Shown: positions 8,707-18,066 of the stretch, piece by piece
How the letters are laid out: each line of letters begins with the position of its first letter
How positions within the stretch are numbered: position 1 is the stretch's first letter
Source: Aliagarivorans marinus DSM 23064
GTDB lineage: Bacteria; Pseudomonadota; Gammaproteobacteria; Enterobacterales; Celerinatantimonadaceae
Direction: 5' to 3'
Assembly (NCBI RefSeq): GCF_000429485.1
Contig: NZ_AUBY01000013.1
Span: 124,001 to 188,000 of the forward strand
Length of the DNA stretch: 64,000 nt
Position numbers and translations under genes: made by a program
Notes under the pieces: generated by a model
Databases searched by the model: none
Told to the model about the DNA's origin: nothing
Seen by the model: only the letters and a program-made list of their open reading frames with translations

Positions 8707-9381
8707 TTGGACTCGCGACGTTATTTCGCCTGTGGGCTGCTGTCTTTAAGCCTGCACAGCCTGCTCTACTCACAACACCCCGAAGCCCTCGAGCTGGCAG
8801 TGGGTGAGCAGGGCCAGTCAGCAAGCGTTAGCGTTCAGTTGATGGCCAGTGCGCCCACTCCAGCACCAATGCCAGAGCCGACGCCTGAACCAGAGCCAAT
8901 GCCTGAACCAGAGCCAATGCCTGAACCAGAGCCAATGCCTGAACCTGAGCCAATGCCTGAACCAGAGCCAACGCCTGAGCCAGAGCCAATGCCAATGCCT
9001 GAGCCAACGCCGGAACCTGAGCCAGAGCCGACGCCTGAACCTGCAGAGCCGCCAACCGCGCCTGCGCCCAAACAAGCCAGTGATAGTGCCCAACAGCTAC
9101 CAGCCTTGGTCGCCCAGCCCCAGTTTCGGGTTAAACCCAGCCCTATCGCTTATCCACGCTTAGCCCGCCGTCAGGCCCTGCAGGGCGAAGTGTTGGTAGA
9201 GGTTTGGCTCGACAAGCATGGCAAACAACTTAAGCGCGAGCTGCTGCAATCCTCTGGCCACGACATCTTGGATCAGGCCGCGCTAAAGGCCATCGCCAAG
9301 TGGCGTTTTGCCCAACATCAGATCGACGGTCAGCCCTGGGCTCACCGCGTTCGTATCCCCGTTCGTTTTAATTTGGATTAA
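8707..9381 (+). CDS. tonB: TonB energy-transducing protein
   Basis: A 224-residue TonB: a short N-terminal membrane anchor (about residues 7-22), a long Pro/Glu-rich periplasmic spacer (about 50-118) and a C-terminal TonB domain ([20 protein letters not shown] to the end). It transmits proton-motive energy from ExbB/ExbD to outer-membrane receptors. The start is TTG: an in-frame TGA at 8695 rules out earlier starts, and the first ATG would remove the membrane anchor. The next gene, exbB, begins 4 bp after its stop. The spacer is encoded by 18-bp tandem repeats. Confidence 0.93.
   Translation: MDSRRYFACGLLSLSLHSLLYSQHPEALELAVGEQGQSASVSVQLMASAPTPAPMPEPTPEPEPMPEPEPMPEPEPMPEPEPMPEPEPTPEPEPMPMPEPTPEPEPEPTPEPAEPPTAPAPKQASDSAQQLPALVAQPQFRVKPSPIAYPRLARRQALQGEVLVEVWLDKHGKQLKRELLQSSGHDILDQAALKAIAKWRFAQHQIDGQPWAHRVRIPVRFNLD
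8887..8976 (+). repeat. 18-bp tandem repeats encoding the TonB Pro-Glu spacer
   Basis: Five consecutive copies of GAACCAGAGCCAATGCCT: three identical, two with one substitution each. They encode EPEPMP and continue into more degenerate copies up to about 9050. Such DNA is prone to slippage, so spacer length may vary between strains. Confidence 0.9.
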
Positions 9382-9385
9382 CACC

Positions 9386-10126
9386 ATGCCAAGCCTCGAA
9401 ACCCTGCATAGCCAACTCGGTCTGATGACCTGGCCACTTAGCCTGCTGTCACTACTCACCGTGATGCTATTGCTGGAGCGAAGTCTATATATCCTGCTCA
9501 ATAGTCGGCTGCGCTGCGCCAGCACGATTCGTCAGCTCTACCAGCTGGCTCCTTCTCGCCAACACGATCTCAGCCAACTGGCCGAGCAGTGGTATCAGCA
9601 GCGCAATATGCTCAAGCAAGCCTTGGGCATGCTGCTAAACCATCGCTACCTTTGTAAAAGTCTGCGCGAAGAAACCGCGCAGATTTGGCTGGCCGAGAAG
9701 CGCCGACAGCTCGGTGCCGGGGTGCGGGTGCTGGGGATTATTGGCGTGATCAGCCCGTTGATTGGCCTACTCGGTACAGTACTTGGCTTGATTGCCATGT
9801 TTAATGGCTTGGCGGAGCAAGGCGGCAACGTCGACGCAGCCAGCTTGGCCGACGGCCTGGGTCTGGCGATGGGCACCACCGCCGCCGGTTTGATGATCGC
9901 CCTGCCAGCAATTGTTGGTGCTCAAGCTTGCAACCTGTGGGCAGAGAGCTGCAGCGCCAAGCTAGAGCACGCGCTTAACCACGCTAACCTCTATCTGGAA
10001 GGCATCGATCTTAATCGCCTGTCTTGTGAACAGGAGTGCCCCCAGCAGCAGAGCTGCTGTAGCGACAGCGCAGAGAAGCACACGTCGGGAACCGCTCATA
10101 ACCCACTCAGCGAGGAAACCGCATGA
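9386..10126 (+). CDS. exbB: ExbB, TonB-system proton channel subunit
   Basis: A 246-residue inner-membrane protein with three membrane segments (about residues 11-30, 115-140 and 160-185). The conserved core reads GVRVLGIIGVISPLIGLLGT and LGLAMGTTAAGLMIALPA. With ExbD it forms the proton-driven motor for TonB. The ATG at 9386 lies 4 bp after the tonB stop; a longer frame to 9308 overlaps tonB and was rejected. The end is Cys/Ser-rich (ECPQQQSCCSDSA). Its stop overlaps the exbD start by 4 bp. Confidence 0.93.
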   Translation: MPSLETLHSQLGLMTWPLSLLSLLTVMLLLERSLYILLNSRLRCASTIRQLYQLAPSRQHDLSQLAEQWYQQRNMLKQALGMLLNHRYLCKSLREETAQIWLAEKRRQLGAGVRVLGIIGVISPLIGLLGTVLGLIAMFNGLAEQGGNVDAASLADGLGLAMGTTAAGLMIALPAIVGAQACNLWAESCSAKLEHALNHANLYLEGIDLNRLSCEQECPQQQSCCSDSAEKHTSGTAHNPLSEETA

Positions 10127-10539
10127 TCCGCGCCAGCAATGCGGTGGCTCCGAGCATGCAGCCCGACCTCACCCCTCTGCTCGATATCATCTTTATCGTG
10201 ATGGTGTTCCTGCTGATGAGCGTTGGCGTGCACCTGCAAACCCTTGAGATCGAGGTACCCAGTACCGACAACAGCTCAGCACTGGACACCCCACCGCCCG
10301 AGACGCTAACCCTAAGCCTGGCCGCCGAGCCGCCCTATTGGGCAATCAACGCAGACAGCTACGCCAGCTGGGACAGCTTTCAAAACGCGCTGCTAGCGCA
10401 ACTCCAAGTCGATAGCAGCCTACCGGTGGTCATCGCCGCCGATAAACGCACCCAAGTCGAACAAATGATGCAACTGCTGGCACTGCTGCAAACCCAGCAA
10501 GTCAGTGCCACTCAGATAGTAATGGAACAACACCCATGA
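10123..10539 (+). CDS. exbD: ExbD, TonB-system motor subunit
   Basis: A 138-residue protein with one N-terminal membrane helix containing the essential aspartate in PDLTPLLDIIFIVMVFLL (D21), followed by a periplasmic domain. It is overlapped by ATGA junctions at both ends (exbB before, hutB after), so tonB-exbB-exbD-hutBCD is one translationally coupled operon. Confidence 0.93.
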   Translation: MIRASNAVAPSMQPDLTPLLDIIFIVMVFLLMSVGVHLQTLEIEVPSTDNSSALDTPPPETLTLSLAAEPPYWAINADSYASWDSFQNALLAQLQVDSSLPVVIAADKRTQVEQMMQLLALLQTQQVSATQIVMEQHP

Positions 10540-11426
10540 CCAAGCGAACCTTTTCCGCGCTGGCGCTGCTGGCCAGCCTGACCCTTCCCGCTTTAGCCAG
10601 CGCCGACAACACTGAGCTCACCAGCATAAACGCTGAGCCACTGCGGCTAATTAGCGTGGGCGCCAATGTGACAGAGCTACTGTTCGCCTTACAGGCAGAC
10701 GAGAGTGTGGTGGCCATCGACAGCACCAGTCGCCACTACGATCCTCAGGGCAGTGTTCCTCAAGTCGGCTACCACCGCCAACTCTCCAGCGAAGGCCTGC
10801 TCGCACTCGCCCCCAGCCACCTTATTGGCAGCGACGAAATGGGGCCCGATACTACCCTACGTCAGCTTAAAGCCAGTGGCGTTGAGGTGGTACAGCTGGT
10901 CAAGGGCGATAAGCAGGCGCAGCTGTTTGCCCGCATCGACCAGCTCGCCACACTCACTCAGCGGCAGCCACAAGCAGAGCAGCTTAAACAGCAGCTAGCG
11001 CGGCAGATCACTGAACTGGCGCAGCAACGCGACAGCCTGCACAGCCAACCCGCCGTGCTATTCCTAATGCTAAGTGAAGGGCGCAGCCCCAACGTTGCGG
11101 GCAGCAACACCCCGGTGGATACCATTATTGCGCTGGCCGGAGGCCACAACCCGGCACGCCAACACTTTAGCTCTTACAAAGCCCTGTCAATCGAAGCCAT
11201 TGTTGAGCAGCAGCCACAGTATCTGCTGGTCGCCGAGCGCACCGTCAATAGCTACGGCGGAGTCGAACAGATCCTTGCCAAACACCCACTGCTGGCGGCG
11301 ACCCCAGCCGGCGCACGCGGTCAGATTATCTCGGTGCCAAGCCACGCGCTGATCGGCGATGTAGGGCCCGCCAGTCTTGCGCTAGCCAGCACGCTCAGCC
11401 AGCGCTTCCACAAGGACGCCTACTAA
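10536..11426 (+). CDS. hutB: Heme ABC transporter periplasmic binding protein HutB
   Basis: A 296-residue protein with a cleavable signal peptide (hydrophobic core LALLASLTLPALASA), then the two-lobed fold of metal/heme-binding proteins (RLISVGANVTELLFALQ, PQVGYHRQLSSEGLLAL). It carries heme from the outer-membrane receptor to HutC in the periplasm. Start ATG overlaps the exbD stop; hutC begins one base after its stop. Confidence 0.92.
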   Translation: MTKRTFSALALLASLTLPALASADNTELTSINAEPLRLISVGANVTELLFALQADESVVAIDSTSRHYDPQGSVPQVGYHRQLSSEGLLALAPSHLIGSDEMGPDTTLRQLKASGVEVVQLVKGDKQAQLFARIDQLATLTQRQPQAEQLKQQLARQITELAQQRDSLHSQPAVLFLMLSEGRSPNVAGSNTPVDTIIALAGGHNPARQHFSSYKALSIEAIVEQQPQYLLVAERTVNSYGGVEQILAKHPLLAATPAGARGQIISVPSHALIGDVGPASLALASTLSQRFHKDAY

Positions 11427-11427
11427 G

Positions 11428-12486
11428 ATGCTACTGCAAGCTCACTCGCCGCGCGGCCTCGGCAGCCTATTGCTGATGTGTGCCTTGGGTTTATATCTCG
11501 CGCTGGTTGCCTCGATAAGTCTGGGGCCGATGGATATCAGCTTTAGCGACAGCATGCGTGCCCTGCTGCCCAAGCAGTCCTTTTTGCCCAGCGAGCTGGC
11601 GCCGCATATCGAGGTAATCATCCGCCAAGTGCGCCTGCCGCGCACCCTGCTGGCCATTGCCATAGGCGCGATTCTGGCCTTGTGTGGCACGGTGATGCAG
11701 AGTCTGTTTCGCAACCCCTTGGCCGATCCCGGCATCATCGGCGTGTCGGCCGGTGCCTCGCTAGGAGCCGCCTTGTCCATCGTGCTGTTTGGCTCGTTGG
11801 CGCAGCACTATCCCGAGGTGCTGTTATTTGCCACCGTGCCGGTGTGCGCCTTTATCGGGGGCGCCCTTACCACGGTACTGGTGTACCGCTTGGGCAGTGG
11901 CCCCAACGGCACCTCGGTCACCATGATGCTATTGGCGGGGGTGGCGCTAAGTGCGCTTGCCGGAGCCGGATTGGGCCTGCTCAACTACTATGCCGACGAC
12001 CAAGCACTGCGCGACCTATCGCTATGGACCATGGGCTCATTGGCGGGAGCCAGCTGGCCGGGCTTGGCGCTGGCTTACGCCTCCTTGCTGGTTCTCGGAG
12101 TACTGTTCTACCGCCATGCGAAATCGCTCAATGCCCTGCTATTGGGAGAGGCTGAAGCCCGTCACTTGGGCGTTAATGTGCAGAGTCTAAAACGCTTTTG
12201 CATCCTACTGACCGCCGCTGGCGTGGGGATCTGTGTCGCCCTCTCCGGCATGATTGGCTTTGTTGGCCTAATCGTTCCCCACCTTGGGCGAATGCTCTGT
12301 GGCCCCAACCACCAGCGCTTACTGCCTCTGGCGGCACTGTTGGGTGCGCTGTTACTGCTGTTAGCCGATATGGGCGCACGCACCCTTATTGCCCCATTGG
12401 ATATGCCAGTGGGTATTGTCACCGCCATCCTCGGGGCCCCCTTCTTTATCGTGCTGCTGATTAAACAACGGGGCAGGATCTCATGA
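11428..12486 (+). CDS. hutC: Heme ABC transporter permease HutC
   Basis: A 352-residue, highly hydrophobic FecCD/BtuC-type permease with about ten membrane helices. Signature segments are RLPRTLLAIAIGAILALCG, RNPLADPGIIGVSAGASLG and the ATPase-contacting loop near VALSGMIGFVGLIVPHLGR. It forms the heme channel with HutD. Its stop overlaps the hutD start by 4 bp. Confidence 0.93.
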   Translation: MLLQAHSPRGLGSLLLMCALGLYLALVASISLGPMDISFSDSMRALLPKQSFLPSELAPHIEVIIRQVRLPRTLLAIAIGAILALCGTVMQSLFRNPLADPGIIGVSAGASLGAALSIVLFGSLAQHYPEVLLFATVPVCAFIGGALTTVLVYRLGSGPNGTSVTMMLLAGVALSALAGAGLGLLNYYADDQALRDLSLWTMGSLAGASWPGLALAYASLLVLGVLFYRHAKSLNALLLGEAEARHLGVNVQSLKRFCILLTAAGVGICVALSGMIGFVGLIVPHLGRMLCGPNHQRLLPLAALLGALLLLLADMGARTLIAPLDMPVGIVTAILGAPFFIVLLIKQRGRIS

Positions 12487-13256
12487 GTATCGCCATTCAA
12501 ACCCACCAACTCAGCGTAAGTATTGGCAGCAAGCAGTTGCTTAAGCCCACCTCGGTGGCCCTGCAATCCGGTCAGCTAACGGTGCTACTTGGCCCCAATG
12601 GCGCGGGGAAAAGTACCTTGCTAAAAGCGATGATTGGAGAGCTGCGCGCCAGCGGTAAGGTGGAAGTATTTGGCCAAACCCAGAAGAGCTGGCGCAGCGA
12701 GAGGCTTGCGCGCCACCTAGCGGTGCTGCCGCAAAGCAGTGAGCTGACCTTCCCGTTTAGTGTGCGCGAAGTGGTGGAGCTAGGCGCACTACCACTGAGT
12801 GTCAGCAAGCTACAGCTCGATGACATAGTAGACAAAAACTTAGCACTGACCGATGTCAGTCACCTGCAACTCCGCCCTTATCCAATGCTCTCCGGCGGCG
12901 AAAAGCAGCGGGTTCACTTTGCCCGGGTGCTTACCCAGCTAGCCCAAGCCGGTGAGCAGGCCATCTTGCTACTCGATGAGCCCACCTCAGCGCTCGACTT
13001 AGCCCACCAGCACAACACCCTCAAGCTGGCAAAACTGCAAGCCGAGCAAGGCGCTTGTGTGGTGGCGGTGATCCATGACCTGAACCTGGCCGCCCAATAT
13101 GCCGACCGTATTCTGCTGTTAGAACGAGGCAACTTGGTCGCCGACGGCTCGCCCTGGGAGGTACTCAGCGAACGGCGTATTGAGGCTGTTTATGGCTATC
13201 CGATCACCGTGATGCCCCACCCCCGCGCCGATTACCCCTTGCTGGTCAGCGCGTAA
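12483..13256 (+). CDS. hutD: Heme ABC transporter ATPase HutD
   Basis: A 257-residue ATPase energising HutC. Walker A is GPNGAGKST (37-45), the signature is LSGGEKQR, Walker B is ILLLDEPTSALD, and an H-loop follows in VIHDLNLA. It is the last gene of the plus-strand heme operon and ends just before a strong terminator. Confidence 0.93.
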   Translation: MSIAIQTHQLSVSIGSKQLLKPTSVALQSGQLTVLLGPNGAGKSTLLKAMIGELRASGKVEVFGQTQKSWRSERLARHLAVLPQSSELTFPFSVREVVELGALPLSVSKLQLDDIVDKNLALTDVSHLQLRPYPMLSGGEKQRVHFARVLTQLAQAGEQAILLLDEPTSALDLAHQHNTLKLAKLQAEQGACVVAVIHDLNLAAQYADRILLLERGNLVADGSPWEVLSERRIEAVYGYPITVMPHPRADYPLLVSA

Positions 13257-13270
13257 ATGCCCTAAAACAC

Positions 13271-13298
13271 AAAAAGCCAGCCCCAGGGCTGGCTTTTT
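13271..13298. terminator. Terminator after the hut operon
   Basis: Near-perfect 13-bp stem (AAAAAGCCAGCCC / GGGCTGGCTTTTT) with a 2-base loop. It lies between the convergent hutD and grpE genes and can work in both directions. Confidence 0.9.
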
Positions 13299-13320
13299 AA
13301 AACGTGTCGCGAGAGCGAAC

Positions 13321-13974
13321 TTAAGCAGTGGTGTCTACCGAAGGCGCTTTCGAGATCATCACCATCGCAGGGCGAATCAAACGGCCATTTAGCTGGTAGC
13401 CTTTCTGCATAACCGCAATCACGGTGTTGGCAGCTACACCTTCAACTTCTTGCATGCCCATGGCTTGGTGCTTGGCAGGGTCGAAGGTTTCATCTTTCGG
13501 GTCAACCACTTCAACACCGAACTTCTCAACCGCGGAAATTAGGGTTTTCAGGGTCAGCTCAACGCCTTCGATCATCGGCTTAAGGTCTTGGTTGTCGTGG
13601 TCAGCGTGTTGCAGCGCCAGCTCCATGTTGTCGATAACTGGCAGCAGCTCGTTGGCGAACTTCTCCAGCGCGAACTTATGGGCTTTCTCTACGTCTTGGG
13701 CGGCGCGGCGACGGACGTTTTCCATCTCAGCTTTAGCGCGCACTACGCTGTCTTTTTGCTCTTCAACTTTGGCTTGAGCGGCAGCCAGTTGCTCAATGAG
13801 TTCGGCGATGCTGATCTCTTGCGCTTCTTCAGTTTGCTCGGTTTCAACTGACTCTTGAGCGTCAAGGTCTGCAGCAGCCGCTTGGGCTTGTTCCTCGGCA
13901 GCCTCTACGTCCGGGGTGGCTTGCTCGACTACTTGCTCTTCTTCAACCTGTGGCTTGTTCTGCTCACTGCTCAT
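13321..13974 (-). CDS. grpE: GrpE nucleotide exchange factor
   Basis: A 217-residue cochaperone that releases ADP from DnaK. The first ~70 residues are very acidic and Gln/Glu/Ala-rich, then comes the long coiled-coil ([25 protein letters not shown] in part) and the C-terminal beta domain with [20 protein letters not shown]. The acidic leader is longer than in many relatives. A sigma-32-type promoter precedes it. Confidence 0.95.
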   Translation of the reverse strand: MSSEQNKPQVEEEQVVEQATPDVEAAEEQAQAAAADLDAQESVETEQTEEAQEISIAELIEQLAAAQAKVEEQKDSVVRAKAEMENVRRRAAQDVEKAHKFALEKFANELLPVIDNMELALQHADHDNQDLKPMIEGVELTLKTLISAVEKFGVEVVDPKDETFDPAKHQAMGMQEVEGVAANTVIAVMQKGYQLNGRLIRPAMVMISKAPSVDTTA

Positions 13975-14023
13975 GCAGGATCTCCGTAATAAATCTGGTT
14001 AATTTCTTGGAACTTGTGCTTAT

Positions 14024-14050
14024 TATGGGGATCAACCTCCGGCTTTCAAG
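14024..14050 (-). promoter_or_regulatory. Sigma-32 (heat-shock) promoter of grpE
   Basis: Read on the minus strand: CTTGAAA, 13 bases, then CCCCATA, close to the sigma-32 consensus (CTTGAAA - 13-15 - CCCCATnT). It is about 50 bp upstream of the grpE start. Confidence 0.8.
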
Positions 14051-14129
14051 GGAGGCTGGCGATAAATCTGGCTGCGGCCCGTCAGCAAGGGTTATACTCC
14101 CTGTTATCAAGAAGTAAAATCAACACCTT

Positions 14130-15011
14130 ATGAGCAGCGCATTTAAAACCATCGGCCTGATTGGCAAACCGGATCACCGCGAGACCTGCGATACCCTCAG
14201 CACGCTTTACGCATTTCTCAAAGAGAAGGGCTACCCGATCCTGGTGGAAACCGAGAGCGCTCGCCAGCTGCCGTTTACCCCCGATGCCATCGCCAGTATT
14301 ACCGAGTTGGGCGAACAGGCCGATCTCGCAGTGGTAGTTGGCGGTGATGGTCGGATGCTCGGCGCTGCGCGGGTGTTGTCGCGCTTCGACATTGCGGTAA
14401 TCGGGGTTAACCGGGGCAACCTTGGTTTTCTGACCGATCTCGACCCCGACAACCTGCTGCCGCCACTGGAAGAGGTGTTAAAGGGCGAATACGTCACCGA
14501 GCACCGCTATCTGCTGGAAACCCAGGTCATCCGCCACAATGAGATCAAAAGCAGCAACAGCGCCATGAACGAGGTGGTGCTGCACCACGAACGCGTGGCC
14601 AGCTTGCTGGAGTTCGAGGTCTACATCGATGGCCACTTTATGCTCAGCCAACGTGCCGATGGCCTGATTATCTCAACCCCCACCGGCTCTACCGCCTACT
14701 CACTCTCGGCAGGCGGCCCGATTATCAGCCCAAGGCTGGACGCCCTGACGTTGGTACCGATGTTCCCCCATACCCTGACTTCACGGCCGATCGTGATCGA
14801 CAGCCACAGTGAGATCCGCCTGCGTATCTCGCGCGAAAATGCCGATTTTATTCAGGTCAGCTGCGACAGCCACGTGGCGCTACCGGTACGCCCCGGCGAC
14901 GAGGTGGTGATCCGCAAGCAGACCCACGCCCTGCGCCTGGTTCACCCCAAAGATTACGACTACTTTAAGGTGCTGCGTAGCAAACTGGGTTGGGGTAGCA
15001 AGCTGTTTTAA
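14130..15011 (+). CDS. nadK: NAD kinase
   Basis: A 293-residue cytoplasmic enzyme phosphorylating NAD to NADP. The motifs are GGDG (71-74) followed by [17 protein letters not shown], the N147-E148 pair in [11 protein letters not shown], and [16 protein letters not shown]. It is divergent from grpE, the usual gammaproteobacterial arrangement, but recN is not its direct neighbour here: about 6 kb of other genes lie between. Confidence 0.95.
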   Translation: MSSAFKTIGLIGKPDHRETCDTLSTLYAFLKEKGYPILVETESARQLPFTPDAIASITELGEQADLAVVVGGDGRMLGAARVLSRFDIAVIGVNRGNLGFLTDLDPDNLLPPLEEVLKGEYVTEHRYLLETQVIRHNEIKSSNSAMNEVVLHHERVASLLEFEVYIDGHFMLSQRADGLIISTPTGSTAYSLSAGGPIISPRLDALTLVPMFPHTLTSRPIVIDSHSEIRLRISRENADFIQVSCDSHVALPVRPGDEVVIRKQTHALRLVHPKDYDYFKVLRSKLGWGSKLF

Positions 15012-15096
15012 GTCGCGCCAAGTTTATTGACTAAGAAAACAGCTAAAGCTAAGTTTGCCTTATTGACTCTTCGAATAAGAGCACGGAGGCTTAGCT

Positions 15097-15822
15097 ATGA
15101 CGAGAGCACCAACTACCCTTGCCGAAACAGGAAAAATAGCCAGCTTATTCAGCAAAGTTCCGCAAAATACCCAGGTTGATCTTCAGTTTACCAACGCCAG
15201 TAAATCCCGCCTCAGATGCAAGTTGCTGGGCTATGGGGTGAACCAAATGGTAATCCTACAAGTTCCGCAGCAGGCCAAGGTACGCTTTAAAGACCTGTTT
15301 GTGGAAGGGACTGGCATGGTGGCACGAACCATTGCCGAGAGCACCGCAGGCCAGTGCCTGGCGTTTCGCTCAGTAGTACTTCATCTTATCTACAAACCCA
15401 CGCTGATCCTGTTTATTAGCTATCCCAAGCAGCTACAGATCATCGATCTCCGTCATCAGCAGCGTTTTATCACCGAAGCACCGTGTACCCTCACTACCCT
15501 TGCCGATGAGAAGTCGAGTGAGCGCGCGCCAGCCACGCTGCAAGGCTTACTGACCGACTACTCTGAGAAAGGCTGCCGCATCAAGCTGGAAGGCGCTAGC
15601 GAAGAGATTGGCAACCTCAAAGATCACTCACTGATCGTGAGCTTCGATAACCAGCAAGCCGGTGATAGCGACAAGCCTGAAAAGAGCTTTGTCTGCAGCG
15701 TGATCAATCAAACCATAGACGGCCATGGCCTGACCTTCCTCGGGTGCAAACTAGCAGAGGGGGAAACAGTTCCTTTGCAGGGCTCACCCCACGTTGAACT
15801 AAGCGATACAGCCGTCCAATAA
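15097..15822 (+). CDS. YcgR-like flagellar brake protein with PilZ domain
   Basis: A 241-residue protein with an N-terminal YcgR-type domain (about 20-110) and a C-terminal PilZ domain. Both c-di-GMP motifs are intact: RHQQR (R119 to R123) and DYSEKG (D154, S156, G159). It should therefore bind c-di-GMP and slow motility or affect surface behaviour; the target is inferred from the family. GGAGG lies 7 bases before the ATG. Its end overlaps the convergent PLP-enzyme gene by 24 bp. Confidence 0.85.
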   Translation: MTRAPTTLAETGKIASLFSKVPQNTQVDLQFTNASKSRLRCKLLGYGVNQMVILQVPQQAKVRFKDLFVEGTGMVARTIAESTAGQCLAFRSVVLHLIYKPTLILFISYPKQLQIIDLRHQQRFITEAPCTLTTLADEKSSERAPATLQGLLTDYSEKGCRIKLEGASEEIGNLKDHSLIVSFDNQQAGDSDKPEKSFVCSVINQTIDGHGLTFLGCKLAEGETVPLQGSPHVELSDTAVQ

Positions 15823-17034
15823 GCGGCACAGCTCATCAACCTGCTGCGCCAAGGTATAGTGCATAAAGCCCAACCTTAGCACGCCTGGCTGCGGCGCAAG
15901 GCCCCACTGCTCCAACAGAGCCGGCGCATAGAAATGCCCGGCGCCGCAGTACACACCTTGCTCGCCCAACTGTTTGGCCAACTGATAGGGGGAATACTGT
16001 GGGTGGCTAAGTGCAAAGGTGGGAGTGCGCAAGGCGCTATCGGCCAGCGGCAAGCCATAAAGCTGCCACTGTGGGCGCGCTTGTAACCAGCGGATAAAGC
16101 GCTCGCTTAAGCCCTGTTCGTGGGCACTAAACTGGGCATAGCTATCCACTAAGCGGGCACGCAGTCCTGCATCGCGCTCTCCCCACTGTGCTAAATAGTC
16201 AATCGCGGCGCTCATCCCCGCGATCGCTGCAAAGCTCTGGGTGCCGGTTTCAAAACGCCCCGGGCCTAGATTAGTAGCGGCACTCACCCGATACGCCTCC
16301 AACTCGCTGAGCCAAGGCTCGGCCAAGTAGGCAAAGCCCAGATGCGGCCCGCAGAACTTATAGGCCGATCCAAACACCACGGCGCAGTCCAGCGCTTGTA
16401 CATCCATCAGTTGGTGGGGCAGTAGGTGAACCGCATCGATGGCCAGCATCGCCCCTGCCGCGTTGGCCATCTCGGCGACCCGCGCCAGATTCACAATAGA
16501 GCCACACACATTGGATGCGCCGCTCACCGCCAGCAGTTTCACCTTGGGGCTGAGCAACGCTTCGAGCTTGGCGTAGTCGAGCTGCCAGCCCTGTTTGTCC
16601 AGCCCCACGGTTATTACATCCACGCCCCGGTCCTGAGCGGCGCGCTGCCAGGAGCTGACATTAGCGAAGTGATCGAGCTGGGTGACGATGATCTGATCGC
16701 CACGCCGCCAGCGCTGGCTGATCGCACGGCTGAGCTTAAACGCCAGCGAGCTCATATTCTGATCGAAGATAATCTGCGCCGGGGGCGCATTCAGCAGCGC
16801 CGCAGCACTAACTCGGCCCTGCTCGACAATCTGCCCCACCCGCTCGCTGCTGGCATAGGGGGCACCTAAATTGGCATTGCCGCCCTGCCAGTACTCGCTC
16901 ATGGCCGCCAGCACCGACTGCGGCATCTGCGCCCCCCCGGGGCCATCGAAGAAGTAGGGGCAAAGCTCGCCTCTATCGCGGTGCGCCTGCACCACAGCAA
17001 GCTGTTGCCAGCAGGCTTCTGCACTATAGGGCAT
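15799..17034 (-). CDS. Class V aminotransferase / cysteine desulfurase-like PLP enzyme (VC1184 type)
   Basis: A 411-residue PLP enzyme of the cysteine desulfurase-like subfamily typified by V. cholerae VC1184. The probable PLP lysine is in GSAYKFCGPHLGF; the cofactor Asp/His are in AIDAVHLLPH. The desulfurase active-site cysteine cannot be assigned with confidence, so the reaction is open. It starts 14 bp after the dioxygenase gene with a GAGGA site upstream, so the pair is an operon. The C-terminus overlaps the PilZ gene end. Confidence 0.8.
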   Translation of the reverse strand: MPYSAEACWQQLAVVQAHRDRGELCPYFFDGPGGAQMPQSVLAAMSEYWQGGNANLGAPYASSERVGQIVEQGRVSAAALLNAPPAQIIFDQNMSSLAFKLSRAISQRWRRGDQIIVTQLDHFANVSSWQRAAQDRGVDVITVGLDKQGWQLDYAKLEALLSPKVKLLAVSGASNVCGSIVNLARVAEMANAAGAMLAIDAVHLLPHQLMDVQALDCAVVFGSAYKFCGPHLGFAYLAEPWLSELEAYRVSAATNLGPGRFETGTQSFAAIAGMSAAIDYLAQWGERDAGLRARLVDSYAQFSAHEQGLSERFIRWLQARPQWQLYGLPLADSALRTPTFALSHPQYSPYQLAKQLGEQGVYCGAGHFYAPALLEQWGLAPQPGVLRLGFMHYTLAQQVDELCRLLDGCIA

Positions 17035-17048
17035 GTACCGTCCTCGCT

Positions 17049-17684
17049 TTAGTCTTTTGCAGTCAGTACGAATACGTCCATGTAGGCCGGTTCGCGCTCA
17101 TCACAGGCTGTTATCGGCGTGGCGTAGTGCCACAGCTGATGATCATCGAGGATCGCCACATCGCCATCTTGCAGGGTCAGCGCCATAATCGGCTGGGCGT
17201 TGCGCTCACGAAACACCATAAAATCACCACCCTCGATGTTGTGTCGATGGATGCCGATCACCGCGATATGGTCAAAGCCATCTTGGTGCACTCCCTCGGG
17301 CGCCACCGGCGTATGCTCATTGATCGCCACAATGCGGATCTGGTGCACCTCAATCACATGATCGCGGGCCAGCTCATGGGCCTCCAAAAACAGCTCACAC
17401 ATCTCTTTTAGGCCATCACTGGCCACCGTCTCTGGCTCGAGTGGCTCGAAGTGGCGCACCACATCACCTTGGAAATGGTTCACATCGGTGCTTTGTACAA
17501 AGTCGCTCTCGGGCAAGGCCAGCAAGCGCTCGCCGCACAGTTGCACCATTGAGTAACGGCGCAGCCGATAAGCGCCATCGGCATGGTCGGTATGGGGCAG
17601 ATGAAAGAACGAAGGGATCAGCTCAACCACGGCGTTATCGCTTAAGTGATTGAGCTGTAACAGGCTATTGGCATGAGTAATCAT
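17049..17684 (-). CDS. 2OG-Fe(II) dioxygenase of the amino-acid hydroxylase (PF10014/BsmA) family
   Basis: A 211-residue protein with the iron-binding HxD...H triad: HQDGFDH near residue 133 and a later histidine in DDHQLWHYATPI. The family includes enzymes hydroxylating free aliphatic amino acids such as isoleucine, and the biofilm-linked BsmA group. The substrate here is not predictable. First gene of an operon with the PLP enzyme, which might act on the same amino acid (inference). GGAGTG precedes the ATG. Confidence 0.8.
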   Translation of the reverse strand: MITHANSLLQLNHLSDNAVVELIPSFFHLPHTDHADGAYRLRRYSMVQLCGERLLALPESDFVQSTDVNHFQGDVVRHFEPLEPETVASDGLKEMCELFLEAHELARDHVIEVHQIRIVAINEHTPVAPEGVHQDGFDHIAVIGIHRHNIEGGDFMVFRERNAQPIMALTLQDGDVAILDDHQLWHYATPITACDEREPAYMDVFVLTAKD

Positions 17685-18066
17685 AGGGTCACTCCTACTA
17701 AGGCATTCAGCCTCAGATTAGTAATCGATACTATTGTTTGACCGCACCACCGCACAAAACGTGGCATAAACCAATCAATTTGGAACTTTACGCCGAGCAG
17801 ATATTAATCTGCAGCCCGTTCATCCAAATTGTAACAATTAGCCAGCCAGACTTTTCCGACTCTCACTAAGAGCTTTGCAACAGCTTGTTTTCATGAGGAA
17901 AAATAACAGCATATTTAGCTGTCATCGCGACAGTTATCACTACTCACTCACTACCTAGCCACAGATAACTCCAAGCTGAAGACAATCTCACGCTTTAAGG
18001 CTTGAGCTCATCCCACACTCAACTAACCTTGCATGAGTAAGGTATTGATTTTGGAAGAGATAGCCG
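17685..18066. other. 382-bp intergenic region with an inverted repeat
   Basis: Separates the dioxygenase operon from the divergent SDR gene. It contains the inverted repeat GCAGAT-ATTA-ATCTGC at 17797-17812, a candidate operator, and is AT-rich toward the centre. No RNA gene, known riboswitch or coding frame was recognised. Confidence 0.5.
17797..17812. promoter_or_regulatory. Inverted repeat, candidate operator
   Basis: Perfect 6-bp arms GCAGAT / ATCTGC with a 4-base spacer, 113-128 bp upstream of the dioxygenase start. No regulator can be named. Confidence 0.3.

Noticed and set aside
8887-9050. Possible CRISPR-like regular repeat
   Set aside because: The units are contiguous 18-mers without spacers and encode the TonB linker in frame.
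8818-9093. Minus-strand frames rich in Trp/Arg or Gly/Ser opposite tonB
   Set aside because: Pure low-complexity shadows of the 18-bp Pro-Glu repeats.
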